Source of the DNA: Actinomadura sp. 7K507
GTDB lineage: Bacteria > Actinomycetota > Actinomycetes > Streptosporangiales > Streptosporangiaceae
Assembly: GCF_004348425.1 (NCBI RefSeq)
Contig: NZ_SMKK01000013.1
Location: 1-64,000 of the forward strand
DNA: 64,000 bases
Reading direction: 5' to 3'
The translations under genes were made by a program, and so were the position numbers. Shown one piece after another: positions 9,199 to 18,702 of this stretch (position 1 is its first letter; each line of letters opens with the position of its first letter). A model generated the notes under the pieces. That model was not told the origin of the DNA. It did no database searches and was given only the letters and a program-made list of their open reading frames with translations.

Positions 9199-10376
9199 GC
9201 AGGCTGGCGAACCAGCTTGTCCAGGCGGAGAAGGAGGAACTGGCGCGCGCGATCCGGCTGCTGCTCGGCCGCCCGCTGATCTCCCTCCACGCCGATCCGG
9301 ACGACTTCGACCTGATCCGGCGCCGGCACGCGTCCCTCGCGCCGTGGTTCGACTACTTCTGCGGCTGGCGGCTGTTCCTGGAGCCCCGGCTCGGCTACGC
9401 CCGGCTGGTCAAGGTGCGGGGCGACGCGGACCCGTCCCGTCCCGCGAGGAGGAGGCGTTCGGCACGCGCGCCGTTCGACCGGCGCCGGTACACGCTGCTG
9501 TGCCTGGTCGCCGCCGAGGCGCTCGCGGCGCCGGTCACCACCATCGGCATGCTCGCGCAGCGGGTCGTGCAGGCGGCCGCCGCCGACGACGGCGTCCCCG
9601 CCTTCGACCCCGTCCGCGGGGACGAGCGGGCCGCCTTCGTGGACGCACTGAAGCTGCTGGAGCACCACGGCGCGGTGATGGCGGTCGACGGTGCGACCGA
9701 CGCCTACCTCGACAGCTCCGAGGCCAAGGTCCTCTACCGGGTGGACGCGCCACGGGTCATCCGGCTGCTGTCCGCACCGGTCGCGCCGTCTAGCCTCCCG
9801 GAAACGGGCTGGCCCGACCTCGGGGAACTCACCGCCGAGCGGCGCTACGGCTCGGACGAATCCACCGAGACGCAGCGGAACCTGTGGGCGAGGCATTCGC
9901 TGCTGCGCAAACTGCTGGACGACCCGGTCGTCTACCGGGAGGATCTCAGCGAGGCCGAAATCGCCTACGCGGCGTCGCCGACCGGCCGGCAGATCCTTCG
10001 CCGGGCGGCAGAGGAGGCCGGGCTCGAGTTCGAGGAACGGGCCGAGGGCTACCTGCTCGCCGACCCCGACGCGCTCGCCACGGATTCCAAGTTCCCCGAC
10101 GACGGAAGCCACGCGAAGGTCGCTGCCCTCCTGCTTCTGGACCAGCTCATGCACAAGGGGCCGCTGCCCTCGGCAGAGCTTGCGGAGGAAGCGGGGCGGC
10201 TCCTCGCGAGCCGTCCGCGCTGGGCCATGGCCTACCAGTCCGATGGCGGCGCCGGGCGGCTGGCCGACGACGCCTTCGCCGTCCTGTCCGGGTTCGGGCT
10301 GGCGAGGCTCGAAGACGGCGCCGTCCGCGCCATGCCCGCCGCCCACCGCTACACCGTCGACCGCGAGGAGCCATGA
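9195..10376 (+). CDS. jetB: Wadjet protein JetB (TIGR02678/DUF2398 family)
   Basis: 393 aa. It begins SRLANQLVQAEKEELARAIRLLL, with the early WFDYFCGWRLFLEP segment typical of DUF2398 proteins, followed by winged-helix-like units such as RRRYTLLCLVAAEALAAP. JetB is the KITE-type subunit that bridges the kleisin JetA and the SMC ATPase JetC. Start and stop both sit in ATGA overlaps with jetA and jetC. The assignment rests on family resemblance and on the strict jetA-B-C-D order. Confidence 0.9.
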   Translation: MSRLANQLVQAEKEELARAIRLLLGRPLISLHADPDDFDLIRRRHASLAPWFDYFCGWRLFLEPRLGYARLVKVRGDADPSRPARRRRSARAPFDRRRYTLLCLVAAEALAAPVTTIGMLAQRVVQAAAADDGVPAFDPVRGDERAAFVDALKLLEHHGAVMAVDGATDAYLDSSEAKVLYRVDAPRVIRLLSAPVAPSSLPETGWPDLGELTAERRYGSDESTETQRNLWARHSLLRKLLDDPVVYREDLSEAEIAYAASPTGRQILRRAAEEAGLEFEERAEGYLLADPDALATDSKFPDDGSHAKVAALLLLDQLMHKGPLPSAELAEEAGRLLASRPRWAMAYQSDGGAGRLADDAFAVLSGFGLARLEDGAVRAMPAAHRYTVDREEP

Positions 10377-13300
10377 CCGTCACCGAACTCGTCCCCGCGG
10401 AGGCCCCGGCTCCGCGCTGGCGGCCGACGCGCGCCGGGATCCTCAACGTCTGGCGCTACTACGACGAGGTCTTCGAGTTCCACAAGGGACGGCTGCTGCT
10501 GCGTGGCCCCAACGGCAGCGGCAAGTCCAAGGTGCTCGAACTGCTGCTGCCCTACCTGCTGGACGCGAGCCTGAAGCCCAGCCGGCTGTCCACGTTCGGC
10601 GGCAGCGAACGCACCATGCACTGGAACCTCATGGGGGACGGCCACACCGGCAAGACCCGCGTCGGCTACGTCTGGCTGGAATTCGCCGACGGCCCCCGCC
10701 GGTTCACGTGCGGCGCCCGGTTGCAGGCCACCACCAACACCAAGAACGTCACGGTCGCGTACTTCACGACGGAACGGCGCATCGGCGTCCCCAGCGGTCT
10801 GACCCTCACCGGCGACGGAGGCCAGCCCCTGACCCGCGCCCACCTCATCGAGGCCATCGGCCAGAACGGGCAGGTGCACGAGTCGGCGGACGCCTACCGC
10901 ACCACCGTCCGGCGGACCCTCTACAGCGGCCTGACCGAGCAGCGCTACGACTCCCTCCTCACCGCGCTGCGGCAGCTCCGCACCCCCAAGCTGTCCGAAC
11001 GCCTCGACCCCGGCCTCCTGTCGGACCTGCTGTCCAGCGCGCTTCCGCCGCTCGGCGAAGGGGAGATCCACGAGATCGCCGAGGGCTTCGAGCGGCTCGA
11101 CCGGCAGCGCGAGGAACTGCGGAGACTGGACGGGCACGTCCAGGAGGCCGACCGCCTGGCCAACCGCCAGCGCACCTACGCCCAGCGCGTCCTCCGCGCC
11201 GCCTCCGCCCGCGTCATCTCCGCGACGAGCGCGATGGACGGCCTCACCGCGAAGGCCCGGACGGGCAAGGAGAACCACGAGAAGGTGTGCGCCGAGCGCG
11301 ATACCACTGTGGCGAGCCTTGAGAAGGAAACGGAACGAGGACGCGCGCTCGGTGCCCGCATCGACGGGCTGAAGGAGAGCGACGCCTACCGCAAGGGCCG
11401 TGAGCTGGCCGATCTGCGCGAGCGCGCCCGCAGGGCGGGGCAGGCGGCGGCGAACGCGCGCAAGACCGCCGACCGGCACACCGAGGACGCGGCGCGCAGG
11501 CGGAAGGAGGCCGGCGACGCGCGTTCGGATGCGGCCACCCAGCGGTCGCTGACCGGCCAGGCCCGCGCGGACACGTGGCGCGCGGCGGAGCGCGCGGGCC
11601 TCACGGCGGTGCACGAGGAGGCCGCGGCGGCGGTCGAGGCGGGCGGCATGGACGGCGTCCAGCGGGCACGGGGGCTGCTGCGCGCGGCAGTGGCGAGCCG
11701 GGAAGGGCAGATCGGCAAGCTGCGGGCGGCGCTCCGGGACCATCGCGCGGCTGTGGAGCGCCGTGCCGAGGCCGAGGCCGACCGCGACGAGAGCAGCACC
11801 CGGCTCGACGAGGCGATCGCCGAACGCGACGCCGCCGCCACGGCGTACGAGGGGCGGCTCAACGCACTCGCGGTGAAGATCGAGACGTGGGCGCGCTCCT
11901 GCGCACAGCTTTCCTCCCTCGATGCGGACGCGCTGGTCGGGTCTGTGGAGGACGAGCGCGAGTGCGACGAGCTGATCCTCGAAGCGCGGATGCGGGCGAT
12001 GGACGCGTTCGCCGCCGAGGAGGCGGTGCTGCGCACCCGGCGCGACGCCCTGACGGAGCGGGCCGCCGAACGGAAACGCCGGCGTGACGACCTCGCCCGG
12101 AAGAAGGCGCTCGAACCCGACGCCCCCGGCACCCGTCCCGCCGACCGCACCGGACGGCCCGGCGGTCCTCTCTGGCGCCTCGTCGCGTTCGCCGGCGACA
12201 TCGCCCCGGACGTGCAGGCCGGAGTCGAGGCGGCGCTGCAGGCCGCCGGCCTTCTCGACGTGTGGGTGATGCCCGACGGTGGTCTCCTGCGCGAGGAGCA
12301 CGACGCCTTCGCCGCGATACTTATCGCTCGTCCCGCGCCCGGCGCGAGCCTCGCAGGGGTGCTCGCCCCGGAGCCCGGGACCGGCGTCCCGCCGGAAGTG
12401 CTGCGTGCCGTGCTGTCGGGCATCGCAGTCGCCGGGAACGCTCTGGAGACCGACCACCCGGCCGTCATCGGCATCGACGGGTCCTGGCGCCTCGGCACCG
12501 TGACCGGCCGCTGGGCCAAGCCGGAGCCGGCCTACATCGGCGCCACCGCCCAGGAGCGCGCCCGGCAGAGGCGCATCGCCGAACTGGACGAGGAGATCGC
12601 CGGGCTGGAGGGCGAGCAGGCGGCGTGCGAGGAGGAGTTCGCGCGTGTCCAGGCCGCCCGGGGCGTGCTCGACGCCGAGCTGGGCGACCGTCCGCCGCAC
12701 CGCCCCCTCATCGAGGCGGCGGACCTCCTGGACGCCGCGCGCCGCAAGACCGGGCAACGCGGTGACGAGCTGGAGCGCGACGTAAAGCGGCTGCGCGACC
12801 GTGAGGCGGCCGTGTCCACCGCGCTGCGCGCCCTTACCGCGCTCGGCGCCGAACACGGGCTCCCGGTGAGCGAACCCGCCCTGGACGCCTTGGCGGACGC
12901 CGTACGCGACGTCCGGGAGAACGGGAACGTGTGGGTCCAGCACTGCGAGGCTCTGCTGTCCGCTGAGTCGCGGGCCGCGTCCGCGGAAGGTGTGGCGGCG
13001 GACTACGAAGCGACCGCCGCCGAGTCCGCTGACCGTGCGCGGGAGGAGTCCGAGGCGGCCTCGGAGCTCGCTGAGAAGGTCACCGCCATCGACGCCTCGC
13101 TCGGTGCCGAACACCGGGAGGTCCTGGAGAACCTGCGCGCTGCCAGAGAAGAGGCCGAGCAGTGCAGGCTGCGTGGCGAGTCGCTCCGCAAGGAACTGAT
13201 CAAACTGGAGAAGAGCATCGGGGGCCTGGAGGAGGCCGTGCGTACCGCGGAGGAGGTGCGGGACGAGGCGGTCGCCGGCCGGGACCGGGCCGCGGCACGG

Positions 13301-14407
13301 TTCCGTCATCTGGTGGCAGGACACCTGCCGGACGACGCCGGTGTCGGGGTGACGCTCGCCGCCGAAGACGGTGTCAAAGCCACGCTGGAGTGTGCTCGGG
13401 CGGTCGGGACGTCCTTGGAGAAGACACCGCATGAGCCGAAGAACGTCCGCGACGCGGAGGCCAGGCTTTCGGAGGCGATGCACCATGCGCGGGACGTCCT
13501 CGCTGACCAGGCCGACCTCGAACTCGTTCAGGACGATGACGTCCAGGTGCTCACCGCCACGATGAACGGGGTGCGCGTCGGCGCGGCGGAGCTGAGCGCG
13601 GCCCTGCGCGAGGAACGCGACCAGCGCCGCCGGGACATCACGGACAAGGAACGCGACCTGTTCGACCGGACGCTCGCCGGGGACACCCGCAGGCATCTCG
13701 CCGACCGCATCCGGCAGGCGACCGACCTCGTGGACGGGATGAACCGCCGGCTCGAACGCGTCCGGACGGCGTCGCGGGTGGCGGTGCGGCTGGTCTGGCA
13801 GGTCGATCCGCAGCAGAGCGCCGGGATACGCGCCGCCCGCGACCTGCTGCTGCGCGACCCCACCGGGCTCAACGACGAGGACCGGGAGGCCCTCTACCGG
13901 TTCTTCCGCGACCGAGTGGAGGAGGCGCGGGCCGCGAACACGGCGGCGAGCTGGGAGGAGCAGCTCATGGAGGTGCTGGACTACACGGCCTGGCACCGCT
14001 TCACCGTCCGGCTCGAACGCGGCGACGGGAAGGGATGGCAGGACCTCACCCGCAAGCTCCACGGCGCGCTGTCCGGAGGCGAGAAGGCCATAGCGCTGCA
14101 CCTTCCGCTGTTCGCGGCCGTCGCCGCGCACTACCAGACCGACCCCGGCTGCCCCCGGTTCATCCTGCTCGACGAGGTGTTCGTGGGCGTGGACACCGCC
14201 AACCGCGGACAGGTCTTCGACCTGCTCGTGAACCTGGAACTCGACCTCGTGCTGACGTCCGACCACGAATGGTGCGACTACCGGGAACTCGACGGCATCG
14301 CCATCCACCAGCTCATCACCGGCGACGGCGACGACGCCGTGACGACCGCGCGCTTCGTCTGGGACGGGCACCGCACCGAAGCCGCGGACGAGGAAGCGCT
14401 GATATGA
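10373..14407 (+). CDS. jetC: Wadjet SMC-like ATPase JetC (TIGR02680 family)
   Basis: 1344 aa, typical for TIGR02680. Walker A is GPNGSGKSK at residues about 45-53. The middle is dominated by long charged heptad-rich coiled coil, broken by a central region around residues 590-720 that would be the hinge. The ABC signature LSGGEKAIALHLPLF lies near residue 1232 and Walker B FILLDEVFVGVD near 1262. JetC is the motor that extrudes plasmid DNA for cleavage by JetD. I chose the ATG at 10373 overlapping the jetB stop. An open frame that begins upstream lies in a different, unrelated reading of jetB. Key ATPase residues are all present, so the protein looks active. Confidence 0.93.
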   Translation: MTVTELVPAEAPAPRWRPTRAGILNVWRYYDEVFEFHKGRLLLRGPNGSGKSKVLELLLPYLLDASLKPSRLSTFGGSERTMHWNLMGDGHTGKTRVGYVWLEFADGPRRFTCGARLQATTNTKNVTVAYFTTERRIGVPSGLTLTGDGGQPLTRAHLIEAIGQNGQVHESADAYRTTVRRTLYSGLTEQRYDSLLTALRQLRTPKLSERLDPGLLSDLLSSALPPLGEGEIHEIAEGFERLDRQREELRRLDGHVQEADRLANRQRTYAQRVLRAASARVISATSAMDGLTAKARTGKENHEKVCAERDTTVASLEKETERGRALGARIDGLKESDAYRKGRELADLRERARRAGQAAANARKTADRHTEDAARRRKEAGDARSDAATQRSLTGQARADTWRAAERAGLTAVHEEAAAAVEAGGMDGVQRARGLLRAAVASREGQIGKLRAALRDHRAAVERRAEAEADRDESSTRLDEAIAERDAAATAYEGRLNALAVKIETWARSCAQLSSLDADALVGSVEDERECDELILEARMRAMDAFAAEEAVLRTRRDALTERAAERKRRRDDLARKKALEPDAPGTRPADRTGRPGGPLWRLVAFAGDIAPDVQAGVEAALQAAGLLDVWVMPDGGLLREEHDAFAAILIARPAPGASLAGVLAPEPGTGVPPEVLRAVLSGIAVAGNALETDHPAVIGIDGSWRLGTVTGRWAKPEPAYIGATAQERARQRRIAELDEEIAGLEGEQAACEEEFARVQAARGVLDAELGDRPPHRPLIEAADLLDAARRKTGQRGDELERDVKRLRDREAAVSTALRALTALGAEHGLPVSEPALDALADAVRDVRENGNVWVQHCEALLSAESRAASAEGVAADYEATAAESADRAREESEAASELAEKVTAIDASLGAEHREVLENLRAAREEAEQCRLRGESLRKELIKLEKSIGGLEEAVRTAEEVRDEAVAGRDRAAARFRHLVAGHLPDDAGVGVTLAAEDGVKATLECARAVGTSLEKTPHEPKNVRDAEARLSEAMHHARDVLADQADLELVQDDDVQVLTATMNGVRVGAAELSAALREERDQRRRDITDKERDLFDRTLAGDTRRHLADRIRQATDLVDGMNRRLERVRTASRVAVRLVWQVDPQQSAGIRAARDLLLRDPTGLNDEDREALYRFFRDRVEEARAANTAASWEEQLMEVLDYTAWHRFTVRLERGDGKGWQDLTRKLHGALSGGEKAIALHLPLFAAVAAHYQTDPGCPRFILLDEVFVGVDTANRGQVFDLLVNLELDLVLTSDHEWCDYRELDGIAIHQLITGDGDDAVTTARFVWDGHRTEAADEEALI

Positions 14408-15633
14408 CCGTCCCCGGAAGGCTTCGTGCCGCCGACCTGAAACCGCTGTGGACGGAGCTGCACCGGCGCTTCTCCGCCGGCGCCCACGTCAGCCGCGTCA
14501 CGCTCAGGGGATTGGACGACGACCAGCGCGCCGCCCTCGCCGACCTGCTCGGGATGGACCGCTATCCGCCGTCCACCGTCCCGGTCGCCGTGGCACGCCT
14601 CGACGCCGTCCTGCTGGAACTCACCGGCTCCGATACGAGGACGGTCACCGAGGAGATATGCGGGCCGATCGGCGACCGCGCACGCGACAGGAGGAACCAG
14701 GAACGCGAACGGAACGCGCTCTGGAAGTGGCTGGAACGGCATCCCGTGGTCACGGCCGAGCCGGCCCTGCTCGGGTGGGTCGCGGACGTCCGCCGCCAAG
14801 GGCTCGTCGCGGCTTCGGTTCCGTCCACGCGCGCTCTGCTCGAACAGGCCCTCGGCGTGCTCGCCGCGCTGCCGTCGGACGGCAGGCCGCTCGCCTCCTT
14901 CGCCACCGGCGTGCTGGGTGATTCGCATGCGCTGGACGACGGGCGGCGGCTGCCGGGTCTCGTTCTTCGCGCTCAGGCGGCGCTCCACGGGGCCGAGCCG
15001 CCGAGAGACGCTCGGGAGCGCAGAGCGCTGTGGGAAAGCGCGGGCGTCGAGTGCGACGCGCTGTCCACGACCGTCCTGGTCGCGGGCTTGAGGCCGCTCG
15101 GAGGCGGCGTCCTAGCGCGGGCGCTCCGGTTGTGGGCGGACGCGGGCCGGGCATGCGTGGTGACCCTCCAGCAGCTCCGTGACCCGCCCGATGTGCGCTT
15201 GGACGCGCCGGAAGTCTGGGTGACGGAGAACCCGACCGTGATCGCTCTGGCCGTGCGGCGGTTCGGTGACCGGTGCCCGCCGCTGGTGTGCTCGTCGGGC
15301 TGGCCGAACAGCGCCGTCATCGAGCTGCTGCGCGAGATCGGCCGGTCCGGGACGGCGCTCCGCTACCACGGCGACTTCGACGGCGAGGGACTGCGGATCG
15401 CCGCCTACGTCATGGCCAAGACCGGCGCCCGTCCATGGCGGATGTCGTGCGGCGACTATCTCGCGGCACTGGACGCGGCGCCGAAGCCGCATCCGCCGCC
15501 GGGCCGGGTGACCGAGGCGCCCTGGGACGATGGTCTGGCGCAGGCGCTGCGGACCCATGACGCGGCGGTCCTTGAGGAGGCCGTGGCCGGTGCGCTCCTC
15601 GACGATCTGAAGGCGGCCTCTCCAACCGGTTAA
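14404..15633 (+). CDS. jetD: Wadjet Toprim nuclease JetD (TIGR02679/DUF3323-DUF2399)
   Basis: 409 aa. The N-terminal half matches the DUF3323 arm, and the C-terminal half contains VWVTENPTVIALAVRRFG and then YHGDFDGEGLRIA at about residues 319-331, a Toprim-type DxDxE acidic cluster. JetD is the topoisomerase VI-like nuclease subunit that cuts the DNA trapped by JetABC. The start ATG overlaps the jetC stop. It is the last gene of the operon; the next gene follows after 89 bp with its own Shine-Dalgarno. Catalytic acids appear intact, so the whole JetABCD set looks functional. Confidence 0.92.
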   Translation: MTVPGRLRAADLKPLWTELHRRFSAGAHVSRVTLRGLDDDQRAALADLLGMDRYPPSTVPVAVARLDAVLLELTGSDTRTVTEEICGPIGDRARDRRNQERERNALWKWLERHPVVTAEPALLGWVADVRRQGLVAASVPSTRALLEQALGVLAALPSDGRPLASFATGVLGDSHALDDGRRLPGLVLRAQAALHGAEPPRDARERRALWESAGVECDALSTTVLVAGLRPLGGGVLARALRLWADAGRACVVTLQQLRDPPDVRLDAPEVWVTENPTVIALAVRRFGDRCPPLVCSSGWPNSAVIELLREIGRSGTALRYHGDFDGEGLRIAAYVMAKTGARPWRMSCGDYLAALDAAPKPHPPPGRVTEAPWDDGLAQALRTHDAAVLEEAVAGALLDDLKAASPTG

Positions 15634-15722
15634 CTCTGTGTCACTGATTGATTGCTCTACGGGGTTTGCGGGGAAGGACCCTTCGCGGTGCTGATTCGAG
15701 GCGCGCGGAGGCGGTGCTCCCC

Positions 15723-17270
15723 ATGGGCGAGATCCCGACACTTCCCACGACTGTCGTCCGGCCTGGCGACAAGCGGTATCCGGCGCTCAGCCGGGGGTTC
15801 AACCAGCGGTGGATCGCCGCGCCGGAGTACGTGCGGCTGGTGCGGACGCCGGAAGAGGCCCGGGCGGCACTGGCCGAGGCCGTGAACGAGGTCCCCGCGG
15901 ACCCGGCGCGGACGCGGATCACGGTGAAGGCCGGCGGGCACTGCTACGAGGACTTCGTCTGCGGCGCGGACGTGCGGGTGATCCTCGACGTCAGCCCGAT
16001 GTGCGGGGTGTCCTACGACAGCGCCATGCAGGCCTACTGCGTGGAGGCCGGGGCGACGAACTGGCACGTCTACAGCCACCTGTATCCGGTCAGCGGGAAG
16101 GCGCTGCCCGGTGGGTCGTGCTATTCGGTGGGGCTCGGCGGGCACATTCCGGCGGGCGGGTTCGGGCTCCTGTCGCGGCAGCACGGGCTCACCGTCGACT
16201 ACCTCTACGCCGTGGAGGTGGCGGTGGTGAACGCCGATAAGACCGTCAGACTCGTCGTGGCCAGACGAGACGACGAGGACGAGCGCCTGGCCGAGTTGCT
16301 GTGGGCGCACACCGGGGGAGGCGGCGGGAACTTCGGCGTCGTGACCCGTTTCTGGTTCCGGGGGTTGCCCGAGCCGCCGAAACAGGTGCTCCTGACCGCG
16401 CTCGCATGGGACTGGAAGGACTTCACCAAGGACGAGTTCGCCGGACTCGTGACCGCGTACGGGGAGTACTTCCACCGGCACCAGGACGCGGCCTCGGCGT
16501 CGGGAAAGCTGTTCGGGCTGCTCAAACTCAACCATGTGAGCAACGGCCAGATCGGGCTTCTGGCCCAGGTCGACGTGGACGACCCCGACGGGCCGCAGGC
16601 GATGACCGACTTCATCCAGGCCGTCGATGGCCGGATCGGGCCGCCGGCGACGAAGATGAGGTCGGTGATGGGCGAGCATTTCGTCCACATGGACATCCCC
16701 CGGGTGATGCCCTGGCTGACGGCCGCCCAGGCGCTGAACGCCAGCGGGGAGAACCGCTGCGGGAAGTACAAGTCGGCCTACCTGAGGAAACCGTTCACGG
16801 AACAGCAGATCAGCGCGATGTGGGCCTACCTCGGCAAGGAGGAGTACACCGGCTACGTGAACAAGCAGGCGCTGATCCAGGTCGACTCGTACGGCAGCGC
16901 CATCAACAGGCCCTTGCACGACACGGCGGTACGTCAGCGCGATTCCGTTCTGAAGCTCCAGTACCAGGTCTACTGGACGAGGCAGGACGCCGACGAGGAC
17001 ACGCACATCGCATGGATCCGCGACACCTACAAGGCGACGTTCGCCGAGACGGGCGGCGTGCCCGTGGCGGGCGGCGACGCCACGGACGGCTGCTACATCG
17101 GGTATCCCGACGCCGACCTGAACGACGGCCGGTGGAACGAGTCGGAACAGTCCTGGGAGACGCTCTACTACAAGGACGCCTACGCGAAGCTGCAGGGGAT
17201 CAAGCGGCACTGGGACCCGCTGAACGTGTTCCGGCACGCGCAGTCGATCCGGCCCGGACCGGAATCTTGA
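15723..17270 (+). CDS. Bicovalent FAD-dependent oxidase (berberine bridge enzyme-like)
   Basis: 515 aa with an FAD_binding_4 (PCMH) N-terminal domain and a BBE-type C-terminus ending YYKDAYAKLQGIKRHWDPLN. H73 in KAGGHCYEDF and C133 in GGSCYSVGLGGH match the two residues that attach FAD as 8-alpha-histidyl and 6-S-cysteinyl in bicovalent oxidases. Such enzymes oxidise sugars, oligosaccharides or complex natural-product intermediates with O2. No export signal is visible, so a cytoplasmic enzyme is likely. The ATG at 15723 has GGAGG 11 nt upstream; an in-frame TTG 75 bp earlier lacks one. The gene stands alone and its substrate cannot be read from the sequence. Confidence 0.85.
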   Translation: MGEIPTLPTTVVRPGDKRYPALSRGFNQRWIAAPEYVRLVRTPEEARAALAEAVNEVPADPARTRITVKAGGHCYEDFVCGADVRVILDVSPMCGVSYDSAMQAYCVEAGATNWHVYSHLYPVSGKALPGGSCYSVGLGGHIPAGGFGLLSRQHGLTVDYLYAVEVAVVNADKTVRLVVARRDDEDERLAELLWAHTGGGGGNFGVVTRFWFRGLPEPPKQVLLTALAWDWKDFTKDEFAGLVTAYGEYFHRHQDAASASGKLFGLLKLNHVSNGQIGLLAQVDVDDPDGPQAMTDFIQAVDGRIGPPATKMRSVMGEHFVHMDIPRVMPWLTAAQALNASGENRCGKYKSAYLRKPFTEQQISAMWAYLGKEEYTGYVNKQALIQVDSYGSAINRPLHDTAVRQRDSVLKLQYQVYWTRQDADEDTHIAWIRDTYKATFAETGGVPVAGGDATDGCYIGYPDADLNDGRWNESEQSWETLYYKDAYAKLQGIKRHWDPLNVFRHAQSIRPGPES

Positions 17271-17278
17271 CCGGAACC

Positions 17279-17297
17279 CCGTGACGCGGAGTCACGG
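17279..17297 (+). terminator. Hairpin after the bicovalent oxidase gene
   Basis: CCGTGAC (17279-17285) and GTCACGG (17291-17297) form a perfect 7-bp stem with a 5-nt loop, starting 8 nt after the oxidase stop, followed by a moderately T-rich stretch. It is a plausible intrinsic terminator, although the T tract is weak. Confidence 0.45.
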
Positions 17298-17418
17298 TTC
17301 ATCTCACCTTTATTGCATTCGTTGACAATACTTGCGGGTGTGACTGCGGGGACAGTAGCTTCGTCGAGCGAGTGGATGGAGTGCCGGGCCCAGGCGGCCT
17401 GAGCCGGCTGGGGAGTCC

Positions 17419-18669
17419 ATGAAGAAGCGTACCGACCGGAAGATCGCCATCGCGGGCACCGCGGCGGCGGCCGTGCTGCTGCCCGCCGTCATGGTGGGCC
17501 TGGCGCAGGCCGGCGTAGGGGTGCCGAAGGGCAACTCGGAGGCCGCCGGCAACTCCGATCCGGTGCCCTCGTTCGGCCCCGCGACGCAGCCTTCGGCGCC
17601 CGGGGCGTCGGCGTCGCCCTCGAAGCGGGCGAAGCCGGCGAGCCTGCCCGAGGTGCCGGCGGGCACCGACCCGTTCGGGACGGGCGGCTCGCCCGCGCCC
17701 AACGACCCCGACCGCAACGCCGCCAACCACGGCAAGAAGCCGAAGCTGCCGCCGGGCAGCGGGTCCGGCAAGTACGACAAGGCGCCGAACGGCGCCACCA
17801 TCACCGGTATCAAGAAGCTCAACCCGCGGATCTTCGACGTCACCATCGCCTCTCCCGCGCTGGGCGCGAAGGTGAAGACCCGGGTGATGACTCCGAAGGG
17901 CTGGAAGGCCGGCTCCGCCAAGACGTGGCCGACCGTGTACGCCTACCACGGCGGCAGGAACAACTCCTCGTCCTGGATCAAGGACTCCGACATCGAGCAG
18001 GTCGTCGGCCCGTACAACGCGCTGGTCATCATGCCCGAAGGCGGCTCGAACGGCTCGTACGCCAACTGGTACAACGGCGGCAAGGGCGGCATCCCCGAGT
18101 GGGAGACCCACCACATCCGCGAGGTCATCCCGCTGATGGAACGCAACTTCGGCGCCGGGTCGACCCGCGCGGCGATCGGCCTGTCGTCGGGCGGGCAGGG
18201 CGCGATCATCTACGCCGAGCGGCACCGCGGGCTGTTCAAGTACGCCGCGTCCTACAGCGGCGCCCTCAACATCAGTGCTCTCGGCATGCCGGCCATCCTC
18301 ACGAGCATGAACGGGGACGCGGGTACCGCGATCTGGGGAGACCCGATCACCGCGCGGGCCAACTGGCGCGCCCACGACGCGACCGTGAACGTGGCCAAGC
18401 TCAAGGGCGTCGGCGTCTACGTCTCGTCCGGCAACGGGCAGCCCGGCCCCTTCGACGACCCCAACACGCCGCCCCACCATGCGGGCCGCATCGGCGAGCA
18501 ACTCTCCGGTGTGATGACCCAGAACTTCGTCGCGGCGGCGAAGAGGGCGGGCGTCCCGGTCACCTCCAACCTGTACGGGCCGGGCATGCACAACTGGAAG
18601 TACTGGAAGCGTGAGCTGAGGCGCAGCTGGCCCACCATCGCCTCCGCCATCGGGGCCCGCAAGTCCTGA
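17419..18669 (+). CDS. Secreted esterase of the antigen 85/esterase D-like alpha/beta hydrolase group
   Basis: 416 aa. Residues 1-31 are a signal peptide: a KKR start, a hydrophobic core of AAAVLLPAVMVGLA, and a probable cut after AQA. A Ser/Pro/Ala-rich linker follows to about residue 120. The catalytic domain carries G254-L-S-S-G258 (GxSxG, nucleophile S256) and a late His in GPGMHNWKYW, with WPTVYAYHGG forming the usual oxyanion region. It is predicted to be an exported PF00756-type esterase or acyltransferase acting at the cell surface. Mycolyltransferases share this fold, but nothing here shows mycolate chemistry. The start is ATG; no operon partner is evident. Confidence 0.82.
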   Translation: MKKRTDRKIAIAGTAAAAVLLPAVMVGLAQAGVGVPKGNSEAAGNSDPVPSFGPATQPSAPGASASPSKRAKPASLPEVPAGTDPFGTGGSPAPNDPDRNAANHGKKPKLPPGSGSGKYDKAPNGATITGIKKLNPRIFDVTIASPALGAKVKTRVMTPKGWKAGSAKTWPTVYAYHGGRNNSSSWIKDSDIEQVVGPYNALVIMPEGGSNGSYANWYNGGKGGIPEWETHHIREVIPLMERNFGAGSTRAAIGLSSGGQGAIIYAERHRGLFKYAASYSGALNISALGMPAILTSMNGDAGTAIWGDPITARANWRAHDATVNVAKLKGVGVYVSSGNGQPGPFDDPNTPPHHAGRIGEQLSGVMTQNFVAAAKRAGVPVTSNLYGPGMHNWKYWKRELRRSWPTIASAIGARKS

Positions 18670-18688
18670 CGCCGCCGGGCCCGGCCAG

Positions 18689-18694
18689 TAGCGT
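18689..18694 (+). promoter_or_regulatory. Candidate -10 box of a leaderless gene
   Basis: TAGCGT lies exactly 8 nt before the ATG at 18703, and no Shine-Dalgarno sequence is present. The same 8-nt spacing recurs before bioD and before the membrane protein gene at 62928. Confidence 0.4.
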
Positions 18695-18702
18695 GTCCGG
18701 CG

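Noticed and set aside
9884-10372. Extension of jetC to an upstream start, giving 1507 aa
   Set aside because: The extra sequence is jetB read out of frame. The ATGA overlap at 10373 and the family length of about 1340 aa fix the start.
10349-14371. A 1340-codon open frame on the minus strand
   Set aside because: It is the antisense shadow of jetC, produced by high third-position GC. The plus strand carries intact Walker A, signature and Walker B motifs, whereas the antisense protein has no recognisable domain.
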